From assembly GCA_964469165.1 (NCBI GenBank), contig CAYXXZ010000068.1:1-16846 (forward strand): 16,846 nucleotides of DNA, read 5' to 3'. The translations under genes and the position numbers were made by a program. The DNA comes from CAYXXZ01 sp964469165 (lineage in GTDB: Bacteria > Pseudomonadota > Gammaproteobacteria > Pseudomonadales > Porticoccaceae). Below the pieces are notes generated by a model, which was not told where the DNA came from, made no database searches, and saw only the letters and a program-made list of their open reading frames with translations. Positions within the stretch are counted from its first letter, which is position 1, and every line of letters begins with the position of its first letter. Positions 7,351 through 14,729 of this stretch are shown here, in pieces.

Positions 7351-8474
7351 CAGACCTTCTCCTCTGTGGGTGAAGCGGCTCTTGGGCTACGAGGCGTTTC
7401 AGATGTGGGGAACCAGTGTTGCGTGCGGTTGGCAAAGGCCACCAGGGAAAGCATCACCGGCACCTCCACCAGCACGCCAACCACCGTCACCAGCGCCGCA
7501 CCGGAATGGAGTCCGAACAGGCCGATGGCCACTGCCACCGCCAATTCGAAAAAGTTGGAGGTGCCGATCAAGGCACAGGGAGCCGCCACGTTGTAGGGCA
7601 CGCGCCAGAAGTAGGCCGCCGCGTAGGCAATGATGAAAATCCCGTAGGACTGGATCAGCAGCGGCACGGCAATCAGTGCAATCAGCAGAGGTTGATCGAG
7701 GATGATCTGCCCCTGAAAGCCGAACAGCAATACCACCGTGGCCAGCAGCCCCAACACCGACAGGGGCTTAATGCGGGAGGTAAACCGGGATACCTCAGCT
7801 TCCCCGCGAGGGCCTGGACCGGCGTTGCGGGTCAGTCGCATCCGGGTCAAGGCGCCGGCTATCAGGGGTAGAATCACATAGAGAACAACTGACAGAAACA
7901 ATGTTTCCCATGGCACGCTGATGTCGGTAACGCCCAGCAGTAGCGCAACAAGGGGCGCGAAGGCGAAGATCATGATCACATCGTTGAGGGACACCTGCAC
8001 CAGGGTATAGGCGGCATCGCCCCGGGTCAGTTGCGACCACACAAACACCATGGCGGTGCAGGGCGCCGCCCCCAACAGAATCATACCTGCGATGTATTCG
8101 CTAGCACTGGCCGGGTCGATCCACTTGGCAAAGAAGAATTCAAAAAAGAGGACGCCAAGCGCGGCCATGGTGAAGGGCTTGATCAGCCAGTTGACCACCA
8201 GGGTGATCACCAGGCCTTTGGGCCGTTCGTGAATGCGTCTTAGACTGGTGAAATCCACCGACACCATCATCGGATAGACCATAAACCAGATCAGTACCGC
8301 CACGATAAAGTTCACCGAGCCGTACTCCAGGCTTGCCAGCAGCTGTACGGTATCCGGCATCAGGGTACCCAGGGTGAGACCGGCAAGGATGCAGAGTAAA
8401 ACCCACAGGGAAAGGTAGCGCTCAAACAGGCTGAGCGGTGAAGCTGCACGCTGGCTGGATGAAATCTCTGTCAT
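7350..8474 (-). CDS. acr3: ACR3-family arsenite efflux permease
   Basis: A 374-residue inner-membrane permease with about ten hydrophobic helices that exports As(III), and in some members Sb(III), using the proton gradient. Diagnostic features are LGAAPCTAMVFVWSQLTRGD with the conserved Cys139 in helix 4, LNDVIMIFAFAPLV, and APCALIGTSNFFELAVA with Cys300 and Glu310. The chosen ATG at 8474 overlaps the arsJ stop (ATGA). The frame is open to 8564, but that 30-residue extension is Arg-rich, lies inside arsJ and does not resemble the family N-terminus. The length then matches ACR3 proteins. It supplies the exit for arsenite made by the two ArsC domains in the same operon. Confidence 0.95.
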   Translation of the reverse strand: MTEISSSQRAASPLSLFERYLSLWVLLCILAGLTLGTLMPDTVQLLASLEYGSVNFIVAVLIWFMVYPMMVSVDFTSLRRIHERPKGLVITLVVNWLIKPFTMAALGVLFFEFFFAKWIDPASASEYIAGMILLGAAPCTAMVFVWSQLTRGDAAYTLVQVSLNDVIMIFAFAPLVALLLGVTDISVPWETLFLSVVLYVILPLIAGALTRMRLTRNAGPGPRGEAEVSRFTSRIKPLSVLGLLATVVLLFGFQGQIILDQPLLIALIAVPLLIQSYGIFIIAYAAAYFWRVPYNVAAPCALIGTSNFFELAVAVAIGLFGLHSGAALVTVVGVLVEVPVMLSLVAFANRTQHWFPTSETPRSPRAASPTEEKV

Positions 8475-9718
8475 TGCTGTGTTCCCTGGTTGTCGAGGCG
8501 CGCCCGGGTTGGTAAGCCGAACGAAATAAAGACGGTGGCGACCAGCATGGCGGCGGAGATCCACAGACAGGCCGCCAGCCCTGTTGTGCCCTGGCCGGCT
8601 AGCTGGAATACCCAGCCTGAGAGCAGGGTGCCGATCAGTCGCCCCATGGCGTTGGCCATATAGTAGAAGCCAACATCCAGTGACACGCCATCACTTCCGG
8701 CATAGCTGACGATGAGGTAGCTGTGCAGCGAGGAGTTGATCGCGAACAGCGCGCCGAACAGCAGCAGGCCGCCGATCAGGATTGTGGCGGGGTTCACTCC
8801 CGCCCCCAACCCCAGGGCGATCAGCGCAGGCAGCAGAGCCAGGCTCGCTGCCCAGGTTGTGGCAGACCGCCCATCCGGTACTGACCCGCTGCCCCTGCCG
8901 GTAATGCGCGGCGCCATGGCTTGCACCGCACCGTAGCCAATCACCCAGAGAGCAAGAAAGCCCCCGGTCTGGCTGTGATTCCAGCCCAGGGTTTGCGACA
9001 GGAACACCGGCAGGGCCACCACGAACCAAACATCCCGGGCGCCGAACAGCAGCATGCGGGCGGCGGAGAGAATGTTGATAGCGCGACTTTTGGAAAAAAT
9101 ATCGCGGAACTTCGGCTTGTTTTTGGCCTTGCCGAGATCCTTCTTCAGCAGCACCAGGCTGGCCAGCCAGACCAGCGCCAGGGCTGCCGCCATCGCCCCC
9201 ACGGCTCCGGCAAAGCCCAGTCCCATCAGCAGCACCCCACCGAGGAAGAACCCCGCACCCTTGAGGGCGTTTTTCGATCCGGTGAGGATCGCCACCCACT
9301 TGTAGAGGGTGCCCTGGGCATCGGCGGGCACCAGCAGTTTGATGGAGCTCTTGGCGCTCATCTTGTTGAGATCCTTGGCGATACCGGACAACGCCTGGGC
9401 CGCCATCACCCAGGGCACCGTCAGCAACACCGTCGGCACCAGCAGCATGGACAGGGCGATGACCTGCAGCGCCAGCCCGATATTCATGGTGCGATTCAAG
9501 CCAAGATGAGCGCCCAGCCAGCCCCCCACCAGGTTGGTGATGACCCCGAAAATTTCGTAGAACAAAAACAGCAGCGCGATCTCCAGCGGCGCATAACCCA
9601 GCCCATGAAAATGCAGGACTACCAGCATGCGCAGGGCGCCGTCAGTGAGGGTGAAGGCCCAGTAGTTACCGGTGACTACCAGGTACTGACGGATTGCCGG
9701 GGAGAGTTGGCTCAGCAT
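8471..9718 (-). CDS. arsJ: ArsJ, MFS exporter of 1-arseno-3-phosphoglycerate
   Basis: A 415-residue major-facilitator permease with about twelve hydrophobic helices. Recognisable ArsJ stretches are NYWAFTLTDGALRMLVVLHF at the N-terminus, LFLFYEIFGVITNLVGGWLG, and SGIAKDLNKMSAKSSIK in the middle. ArsJ works with a partner GAPDH: the enzyme attaches arsenate to glyceraldehyde 3-phosphate, ArsJ exports the unstable product, and it falls apart outside to arsenate and 3-phosphoglycerate. The partner GAPDH gene is 30 bp upstream. The start ATG 9716-9718 has AGGTG eight bases before it, and the stop overlaps the acr3 start. The pairing makes the assignment strong. Confidence 0.95.
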   Translation of the reverse strand: MLSQLSPAIRQYLVVTGNYWAFTLTDGALRMLVVLHFHGLGYAPLEIALLFLFYEIFGVITNLVGGWLGAHLGLNRTMNIGLALQVIALSMLLVPTVLLTVPWVMAAQALSGIAKDLNKMSAKSSIKLLVPADAQGTLYKWVAILTGSKNALKGAGFFLGGVLLMGLGFAGAVGAMAAALALVWLASLVLLKKDLGKAKNKPKFRDIFSKSRAINILSAARMLLFGARDVWFVVALPVFLSQTLGWNHSQTGGFLALWVIGYGAVQAMAPRITGRGSGSVPDGRSATTWAASLALLPALIALGLGAGVNPATILIGGLLLFGALFAINSSLHSYLIVSYAGSDGVSLDVGFYYMANAMGRLIGTLLSGWVFQLAGQGTTGLAACLWISAAMLVATVFISFGLPTRARLDNQGTQQ

Positions 9719-9748
9719 GGTAATGCACCTGTTTCCATGTCCGTTTTT

Positions 9749-10765
9749 CTATGCACTTTGGTTTGAACGCCCGACTTTCAGCGCCAGTTCGGCGGTACGG
9801 TTGGCATAGCCCCACTCGTTGTCGTACCAGGCGTAGATTTTCACCTGGGTGCCATTGACTACCAGGGTCGACAGGGCATCGATAATGCTCGAGCGCGGAT
9901 CGGTCTTGTAGTCGATGGACACCAGCGGGCGCTCCTCGTAACCCAGAATATCCACAAGCGAGCCTGACCCGGCTGCCGTCTTGAGCAACCGGTTGACGGC
10001 TTCAGCCGTAGTCGGCGTCCCCACCTCGAACACACAATCTGTCAACGAGGCGTTGGCCAAAGGCACCCGCACTGCATGGCCATTGAGCCGCCCTTTCAGA
10101 TCGGGGAAGATTTCGGTAATCGCGGTGGCAGAACCTGTGGTGGTGGGAATCAGACTCATGCCGCAGGCCCGGGCGCGGCGCAGGTCCTTGTGGGGCGCGT
10201 CGAGGATGGTCTGGGTGTTGGTCAGGTCGTGGATGGTGGTCATGCTGCCGTGGCGGATGCCGAGGTTTTCATGGATCACCTTGACCACCGGCGCCAGGCA
10301 ATTGGTGGTGCAGGAGGCGGCGGTGACAATCCTGTGGCTTTGCGGATCGTACAGATGGTCGTTGACGCCCATCACCACGTTCAGCACCCCCGGCTCTTTA
10401 ACCGGCGCGGTAACCACCACCCGCTTGACACCCTGGGCAAGGTAGGCGTTGAGGATATCCACCTTTTTCATCTTGCCGCTGGCCTCGATGACCACATCAC
10501 AGCCCGACCAGTCAGTGTCCTCGATGCGGCTGTTACAGCTGGAGGTGATGCGCCGCCCGTCAACCAGAATGGACTCGCCATCAGCGATGGCCTCATAGTT
10601 CCAGCGGCCGTGAACGGAATCGAAAGTCAACAGATGCGCAAGAGTGGCCGCATCCCCGGCGGGATCGTTGATATGCACGAACTCTACATCGGGCCAGTCC
10701 CACGCCGCGCGCAACGCCAAACGGCCCATGCGGCCAAAACCATTGATGCCAATTTTGATACTCAT
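9749..10765 (-). CDS. ArsJ-associated glyceraldehyde-3-phosphate dehydrogenase
   Basis: A 338-residue complete GAPDH. The NAD-binding start is KIGINGFGRMGRLALRAAWD (INGFGRMGR at 7-15). The catalytic signature AASCTTNCLAP is at 149-159 with Cys152 as nucleophile and His179 in MTTIHDLTNTQ. The C-terminal WYDNEWGYANR motif is also present. GAPDHs encoded beside arsJ use arsenate in place of phosphate to form 1-arseno-3-phosphoglycerate, and the position directly upstream of arsJ fits that role rather than central glycolysis. ATG 10763-10765 is preceded by GGAG at six bases. It follows arsR after 88 bp, the widest gap within the core ars operon, and I see no terminator hairpin there. Confidence 0.95.
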   Translation of the reverse strand: MSIKIGINGFGRMGRLALRAAWDWPDVEFVHINDPAGDAATLAHLLTFDSVHGRWNYEAIADGESILVDGRRITSSCNSRIEDTDWSGCDVVIEASGKMKKVDILNAYLAQGVKRVVVTAPVKEPGVLNVVMGVNDHLYDPQSHRIVTAASCTTNCLAPVVKVIHENLGIRHGSMTTIHDLTNTQTILDAPHKDLRRARACGMSLIPTTTGSATAITEIFPDLKGRLNGHAVRVPLANASLTDCVFEVGTPTTAEAVNRLLKTAAGSGSLVDILGYEERPLVSIDYKTDPRSSIIDALSTLVVNGTQVKIYAWYDNEWGYANRTAELALKVGRSNQSA

Positions 10766-10853
10766 AACCTACTCCGGAACAAAGTGACAATGAGAAAGAT
10801 TGATTGAAACTCTTGGCTGCGGTGCCTTGCACGCAGTCAGTATTCAGCCAGGC

Positions 10854-11201
10854 CTAGCGGCAGTCGCTGTCCTGTTTATGCTGTTCGATAGCCAGAAGGC
10901 GCGACAGATCTTCGCTGTAGGGCGTCTCGGCTTCTAGCCCTTCACGGGTTGCAGCCAGGACGTTGCACTGCCAGGCGGCAAGACTAGTGTGCAATCGGTA
11001 GTACACCCACTGCCCCTCCCGGTGATCGCTCACCAGATCGCAGGCTCGCAGCTGTGACAAGTGGCGGGAAATCATGGGCTGGGAAACACCCAGCGAATCC
11101 GCAAGATCACAGACACAGAGCTCTTCACGTGCCAGCAATAGCATCAGGCAGCGCAACCGGGTCTCGTTGCCCAGACACTTGTAGAATTTGTCGCCCTTCA
11201 C
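10854..11201 (-). CDS. arsR: ArsR/SmtB-family arsenite-responsive repressor
   Basis: A 115-residue winged-helix repressor. The classical arsenite-binding box EELCVCDLAD is present, with Cys29 and Cys31 at the start of the DNA-recognition region, followed by the helix-turn-helix SLGVSQPMISRHLSQLRACDLV. REGQWVYYRL is the typical beta wing. Arsenite binding to the Cys residues releases the DNA. The start is GTG at 11201, overlapping the arsC stop as GTGA, so arsR is the second gene here rather than the first. It most likely binds the palindrome at 11663-11686 and represses its own operon. The C-terminus is slightly extended and ends in DSDCR, which offers another Cys. Confidence 0.95.
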   Translation of the reverse strand: MKGDKFYKCLGNETRLRCLMLLLAREELCVCDLADSLGVSQPMISRHLSQLRACDLVSDHREGQWVYYRLHTSLAAWQCNVLAATREGLEAETPYSEDLSRLLAIEQHKQDSDCR

Positions 11202-11632
11202 AGTTTGTTGCCATTTGCGGATTTGCGGCGTTTTTCCTCAATGATGACCAGGTACGCGAGGCGGGTCTTGAGGTGCTTGAGCGCAGCCTGAAAATCCCGG
11301 TAGCGATTGTCGGCAGCGGGGTCGTCCACGGCCCAATTAATGGTGTCGAACTGGCCTCTCAGGTTGGGGCAGTTCTCATGGGCTCGATGGCAAAGTGTGA
11401 TCACATAGTCAAACGTGTCATTGTGGTAGGCCTGCAGAGGCGTACTTTCCTGATGTGAAATGTCGATGCCCTGCGATGCCATTACGTCTATCGCCAGGGG
11501 GCGCAGGTCGCGGGGTTGCGTGTCGGCGCTATAGACATCGAACAACTCGCTCGCCATGTGGCGTAACAGGCCTTCCGCCATTTGCGAGCGGGCGGAATTA
11601 CCCGTACAGATAAACAAAACGCGACTTTTCAT
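11198..11632 (-). CDS. arsC: Arsenate reductase ArsC, LMW-phosphatase (thioredoxin-type)
   Basis: A 144-residue cytosolic enzyme that reduces arsenate to arsenite. The P-loop is ICTGNSARSQMAEG, with Cys9 and Arg15 (CX5R). Cys81 and Cys88 in ITLCHRAHENCP match the spacing of the shuttle cysteines of thioredoxin-coupled ArsC such as the pI258 enzyme. The general acid is in WAVDDPAA (Asp103/Asp104). It is the first gene of the ars operon; its ATG lies about 33 bases from the proposed -10 box. No good Shine-Dalgarno is seen. A five-codon frame ATG-GTC-AAG-ATA-TGA at 11643-11629 overlaps the start, which may be chance. It provides substrate for ACR3 and is partly redundant with the ArsC domain of the fusion gene. 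Confidence 0.94.
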   Translation of the reverse strand: MKSRVLFICTGNSARSQMAEGLLRHMASELFDVYSADTQPRDLRPLAIDVMASQGIDISHQESTPLQAYHNDTFDYVITLCHRAHENCPNLRGQFDTINWAVDDPAADNRYRDFQAALKHLKTRLAYLVIIEEKRRKSANGNKL

Positions 11633-11662
11633 ATCTTGACCATCGATGCTTCGGTATACATT

Positions 11663-11694
11663 GATATATGCCGATAACCATATATCTTTGTCAA
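11663..11694 (-). promoter_or_regulatory. ars operon promoter with ArsR operator palindrome
   Basis: On the minus strand TTGACA (11694-11689) is a consensus -35. A perfect inverted repeat GATATATG-8 nt-CATATATC occupies 11663-11686, just downstream of it. The likely -10 is CATATA at 11670-11665 with an 18-bp spacer, inside the left half of the palindrome. A repressor bound there would cover the promoter, as expected for ArsR. AT-rich inverted repeats of this kind are typical ArsR/SmtB operators. Assignment to the ArsR of this operon is inferred from proximity. Confidence 0.8.
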
Positions 11695-11713
11695 ACGGTG
11701 GTCAACCGCGTTT

Positions 11714-11797
11714 CGATAGCGTTGAGGTGTAATGAATACTCGCGAATCACCTGCCAGATAATCGATCCCCAACGTCCGGGGATAACCCGAGCTATCG
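11714..11797 (-). other. Nested inverted repeats between traI and the ars promoter
   Basis: CGATAGC (11714-11720) and GCTATCG (11791-11797) form a 7-bp outer stem. Inside it ATCCCC (11765-11770) and GGGGAT (11778-11783) form a 6-bp stem with a 7-nt loop. They lie just past the end of traI, so they could be a transcript-end structure protecting or ending the traI mRNA. There is no T-run, so it is not a standard intrinsic terminator. Confidence 0.35.
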
Positions 11798-11810
11798 CAA
11801 GACGATGTTT

Positions 11811-13592
11811 TCAGTCACGGACGATGTTCAGGTAGGGATTGTCCGGCAGCGCTTCGTCAAACAGCGCCTGCATGTCGGTCAACAGGTAGCCATACACGCG
11901 CCGGGTTTTGCGGGGGCCTTTGACTTCGCAGGTCCAGATATTCAACCCATCCGCCTGCTTGCGGTGCAGGCCCAGCTTCTCGAAGCGCTTCTGAATCCAC
12001 TGCCAGGCGGGTAGATGTACTTCCTTGGCCAGTGCGGCCACCTGTGGGTACTCCTGGGTATAGCGCTGGAATACGCCGGGACTGATCAGATATGCGGTGC
12101 CGCTCACGGTATGCACCAGTGCTTTGGCGTCATTGATGATCAGCTTACGCGATCGAATGCCGGTGCGTAACCAAGTCATGAAATGCTCCCCTGACGGAGA
12201 ATCAGAAGTCTCTGTTGAACTGGTTGAATCGGTAATCACGGTTGAATTTTGAGCTTCCGGTGACCCTTTGGCTGCCGGACTGTCTTGAAGACTGGCCTCC
12301 CCCAGCAGATCAAGCAGATCATCCAGGCCGTTGCTGCTCTCTTGGGGGGTGGACGGTTCGGGCTTGTCGTCTTCAATTGGCGTGGGCGTGTTGTTGGCTG
12401 AGACATCTGTCAGTGCAGCAGAATCAGCGTTCTCAACTGTGCCGGCTTCAGGCTGGACTGTGCCAGAGAAGGCCTCCGGACGTTCGTTTCCCTCCCAAAT
12501 GGCTGCCGGGGAAAGTTTCAGAAACGTGAAGCTATGCTGCCAGCCGGAGTCACTGGTCACGGTTGCCTTCCAGATCGCCTTGCCATCGGTGGTAGGCAGA
12601 GCGATACCGTATTCCTGAAGAATGTTGAACAGCGCGGTGTTATTGGATGGAATGCCGTCAATGCCCTGAGCCAGCAAATAGGCACGCAGTTTGTCGGAAA
12701 CAGTCTTGCTCACCAGCCAGAGCGCGTCCTGGGTCAGCCAGCCATCGGAGGCCTGGGGCTGGTTGATCTTGAACTCTTCCTTGAGCAGGTAGCGCAAACC
12801 ATCCAGCAGCTTGCGCTGTAAGGTATGGCGGGGAGCCGCGATTGCCTTGCCAGGATCTCCACCGAGTTCCTGTGCTACGGAAGCCTGATCGGCCCGGATA
12901 ACCAGTTCACCCAGGATGCCGGCATGCTCATATTGCCCTGCCAGCACGTACAGCAAGGATGCCCACAGATTGGCATACTGGCTGAGCCAGTCCAGAATCA
13001 CGCGGTCGAGTAGCTGATTGTATATGAGCCCTGTGGCGGCGCTATGCAGGCGGTACTCCCGATTCTCGCGGTAGCGAAACCGATAGGGTTGCTGTAGTGT
13101 GCCGTGCCAAGGGTGCCATGGTGAGCCGTCGGCATATTCCACGTACAGGTCAACGGCGATCTTGCCAACGTCGTGCATAAGTGCGGCATAGGCCGTTCCG
13201 GCAGTCCATGCCTCAGCCTGCGCTGCCTGCTCTTCAGGCTTCATCCCAACGGGAAGCAGGTGTGACTGCCGCAGCTTCAGGGCGTAGGCAACAATCTCCA
13301 GGCCATGATCCAGCATGCCGCCGGGGTAGGCATGGTGGTGACTTTCGGATGCGGGGAATTGCTGCACAAGTTCGGCGTAGCGCTCGAGCGGGGTCAGGTA
13401 AAGCAAAGAGAACTGGGTCCGCGAGAGTGACGTTCGCTCCCAAATATGATCGAGCAGCCGCTGTCGGCGCGGTGTGGCCAGTAACGAGGAGGCGGATTGC
13501 GGCAAAAGTAGCGCTGCCGAGTTGATGCGAGAGTTCGCGATGGGTGCGCGCTTTTTGCGGTGAAACCCTTTGTAATGAAACAATGAGAGCAT
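11811..13592 (-). CDS. traI: ICE relaxase TraI, MobH type (TraI_2, PFL_4751-like)
   Basis: A 593-residue conjugative relaxase of the HD-hydrolase (MobH) class. The N-terminal TraI_2 domain (about 35-330) shows SHHHAYPGGMLDHGLEIVAY at 84-103, the HD pair in LMHDVGKIAVDL at 139-150, WHPWHG at 159-164 and RLHSAATGL at 181-189; these His and Asp residues should build the metal centre that nicks oriT. An acidic, Ser/Thr/Pro-rich linker (about 375-480) joins the TraI_2_C domain, with SGEHFMTWLRTGI, ISPGVFQRY, KRFEKLGLHRKQ and NIWTCEV. I chose ATG 13592 (MLSLF..., GGGG upstream) because homologues start this way; the frame is open to 13739, but that 49-residue extension is basic low-complexity sequence overlapping the presumed oriT. 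It shows that the region belongs to an integrative conjugative element. Confidence 0.9.
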   Translation of the reverse strand: MLSLFHYKGFHRKKRAPIANSRINSAALLLPQSASSLLATPRRQRLLDHIWERTSLSRTQFSLLYLTPLERYAELVQQFPASESHHHAYPGGMLDHGLEIVAYALKLRQSHLLPVGMKPEEQAAQAEAWTAGTAYAALMHDVGKIAVDLYVEYADGSPWHPWHGTLQQPYRFRYRENREYRLHSAATGLIYNQLLDRVILDWLSQYANLWASLLYVLAGQYEHAGILGELVIRADQASVAQELGGDPGKAIAAPRHTLQRKLLDGLRYLLKEEFKINQPQASDGWLTQDALWLVSKTVSDKLRAYLLAQGIDGIPSNNTALFNILQEYGIALPTTDGKAIWKATVTSDSGWQHSFTFLKLSPAAIWEGNERPEAFSGTVQPEAGTVENADSAALTDVSANNTPTPIEDDKPEPSTPQESSNGLDDLLDLLGEASLQDSPAAKGSPEAQNSTVITDSTSSTETSDSPSGEHFMTWLRTGIRSRKLIINDAKALVHTVSGTAYLISPGVFQRYTQEYPQVAALAKEVHLPAWQWIQKRFEKLGLHRKQADGLNIWTCEVKGPRKTRRVYGYLLTDMQALFDEALPDNPYLNIVRD

Positions 13593-13781
13593 GGTTATCC
13601 CCAGGTGTCGGGCTGGGGAGGGAGCCTTTTGGCCTTTTCGGGTAGAGCCTTTCCCCTTGGCGCCATTCCCTTGCTCCTTTCCCCAGCCCTTTGGCCGTTT
13701 CAAGGCTCCGGTATAGGGCAATTGCCAAGCGGCATCCATGGGTAATACGGAATGCGGTGGCTCCGATACATGCCAGGACGG
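13593..13781 (-). other. Non-coding region upstream of traI, candidate oriT
   Basis: This 189-bp stretch separates traI from the AbiEii gene. It holds a perfect 10-bp inverted repeat, GGGCTGGGGA at 13610-13619 and TCCCCAGCCC at 13680-13689. The region between is strongly strand-biased for purines, with repeated TTGGCC and GAGCCTTT blocks and a GGCGCC palindrome at 13659-13664. In ICEclc, which has a relaxase of this family, one of two transfer origins lies close to traI. Position and structure make it an oriT candidate, but no nick site can be named. It also probably contains the traI promoter. Confidence 0.4.
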
Positions 13782-14702
13782 TCAGGTTTGGTTCAATCCG
13801 GCATCAAGCGCATCGGCCTGGGCAGCAAAGTCTGCGGGACGCCGCTTGCGGAAGGTTTCAAGGTTGCTGAGCTTCCAGCGCAGCGCTGGCAGTTCCGCAG
13901 CGTGGGGGCATTGCAATAGCGACCAGTCTGGTTCGGCACGAACCAGCCCGCTCAGAAACTGCCGGTGTGTTGTGGTCAGCCGCTGCGGCAGTGCGCGCTG
14001 CAACCGAGCGCGAGCCTCCAGAAGTGTTTCCAGGGAGCATTCCACTTCAGTCATACCGACGAAGGCCCTTTCGTACTCGTTGGCAATGTCCTTGTCATTG
14101 CTGAACAGCACTTCATGGGGCGGCCTGTTGTGCCCGGCCAGGTAGATCACAAAGCACTCGACCATACCGTCGCTGATACCGCCCGACTCATACAGTTGCC
14201 ACACGTCAAACAGATCGCGAGGGTGCTGCCTGTCCAGGGCGGCCACCAGCTTGCTCGCATACAATTCGTCAGGTGTCAGGGTCGGCAGGTCGAGTTCGAC
14301 GCTGAACAGGTCGCTGGTACGGGCGCTCAATCCGCGTCTTTCAGCAGGAAGCACGCTGCCGCGGAACACAACGTTGACCTCGACTTTGACCTGGCTGGTC
14401 TCGTTCTCGACGATCAACTTGGTGTCTCCAAGATCCCTGGCGGGAATCAGGCGTGTCTGTACACCCAATGCCGCAATACGTGAGGCGATAGCGGCCAGTT
14501 CCTGGTTGATGGTTTTCAGTGCCTCATCGCGGGGCGTTTGCCAGGGCAGGTATACCACGTCGATGTCCACTGACAAACGTGGCATATCCTGCACAAAGAG
14601 ATTGATGGCTGTATCGCCCTTCATGGCAAAAATGTCATTGGCAAACACGTCGGGGGCGATAGCCAGCAACAGTCGAACGGTATCGGCATAACTTTTATCC
14701 AT
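13782..14702 (-). CDS. abiEii: AbiEii/AbiGii-family nucleotidyltransferase toxin
   Basis: A 306-residue toxin of the type IV AbiE system. The nucleotidyltransferase core shows MKGDTAINLFVQDMPRLSVD at 27-46, with Asp46 and Asp48 in SVDIDVVYLP as the metal-binding pair. LTPDELYASKLVAALDR and QHPRDLFDVWQL are the later AbiEii motifs. Homologues I know mostly read KGGTA; here the second Gly is Asp30, which might weaken nucleotide binding. The start must be ATG 14702 because an in-frame TGA (14721-14723) lies just upstream and no other start intervenes. The only good Shine-Dalgarno is 21 bases away and serves an out-of-frame ATG at 14718. AbiE systems protect against phage or stabilise mobile elements, which fits a place beside traI. 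Confidence 0.9.
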   Translation of the reverse strand: MDKSYADTVRLLLAIAPDVFANDIFAMKGDTAINLFVQDMPRLSVDIDVVYLPWQTPRDEALKTINQELAAIASRIAALGVQTRLIPARDLGDTKLIVENETSQVKVEVNVVFRGSVLPAERRGLSARTSDLFSVELDLPTLTPDELYASKLVAALDRQHPRDLFDVWQLYESGGISDGMVECFVIYLAGHNRPPHEVLFSNDKDIANEYERAFVGMTEVECSLETLLEARARLQRALPQRLTTTHRQFLSGLVRAEPDWSLLQCPHAAELPALRWKLSNLETFRKRRPADFAAQADALDAGLNQT

Positions 14703-14729
14703 GAGAGTTTTTATCCATGATCACTCCTA
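14693..14729 (-). promoter_or_regulatory. abiEi-abiEii junction with 16-bp duplication and mini-ORF
   Basis: AGGAG (14728-14724) overlaps the abiEi stop TAG and sits five bases from ATG 14718. That ATG opens only MDKNSHG and ends with TAA at 14697-14695, just inside the abiEii start at 14702. TCATGGATAAAA occurs twice, at 14720-14709 and 14704-14693, 16 bases apart. Removing one 16-bp unit would put AGGAG directly before the true abiEii start. Toxin translation therefore probably relies on re-initiation after the mini-ORF. Confidence 0.65.

Noticed and set aside
8921..9766. 281-codon plus-strand frame rich in His and Gln
   Set aside because: Antisense to arsJ; the composition is the usual mirror of membrane-protein codons.
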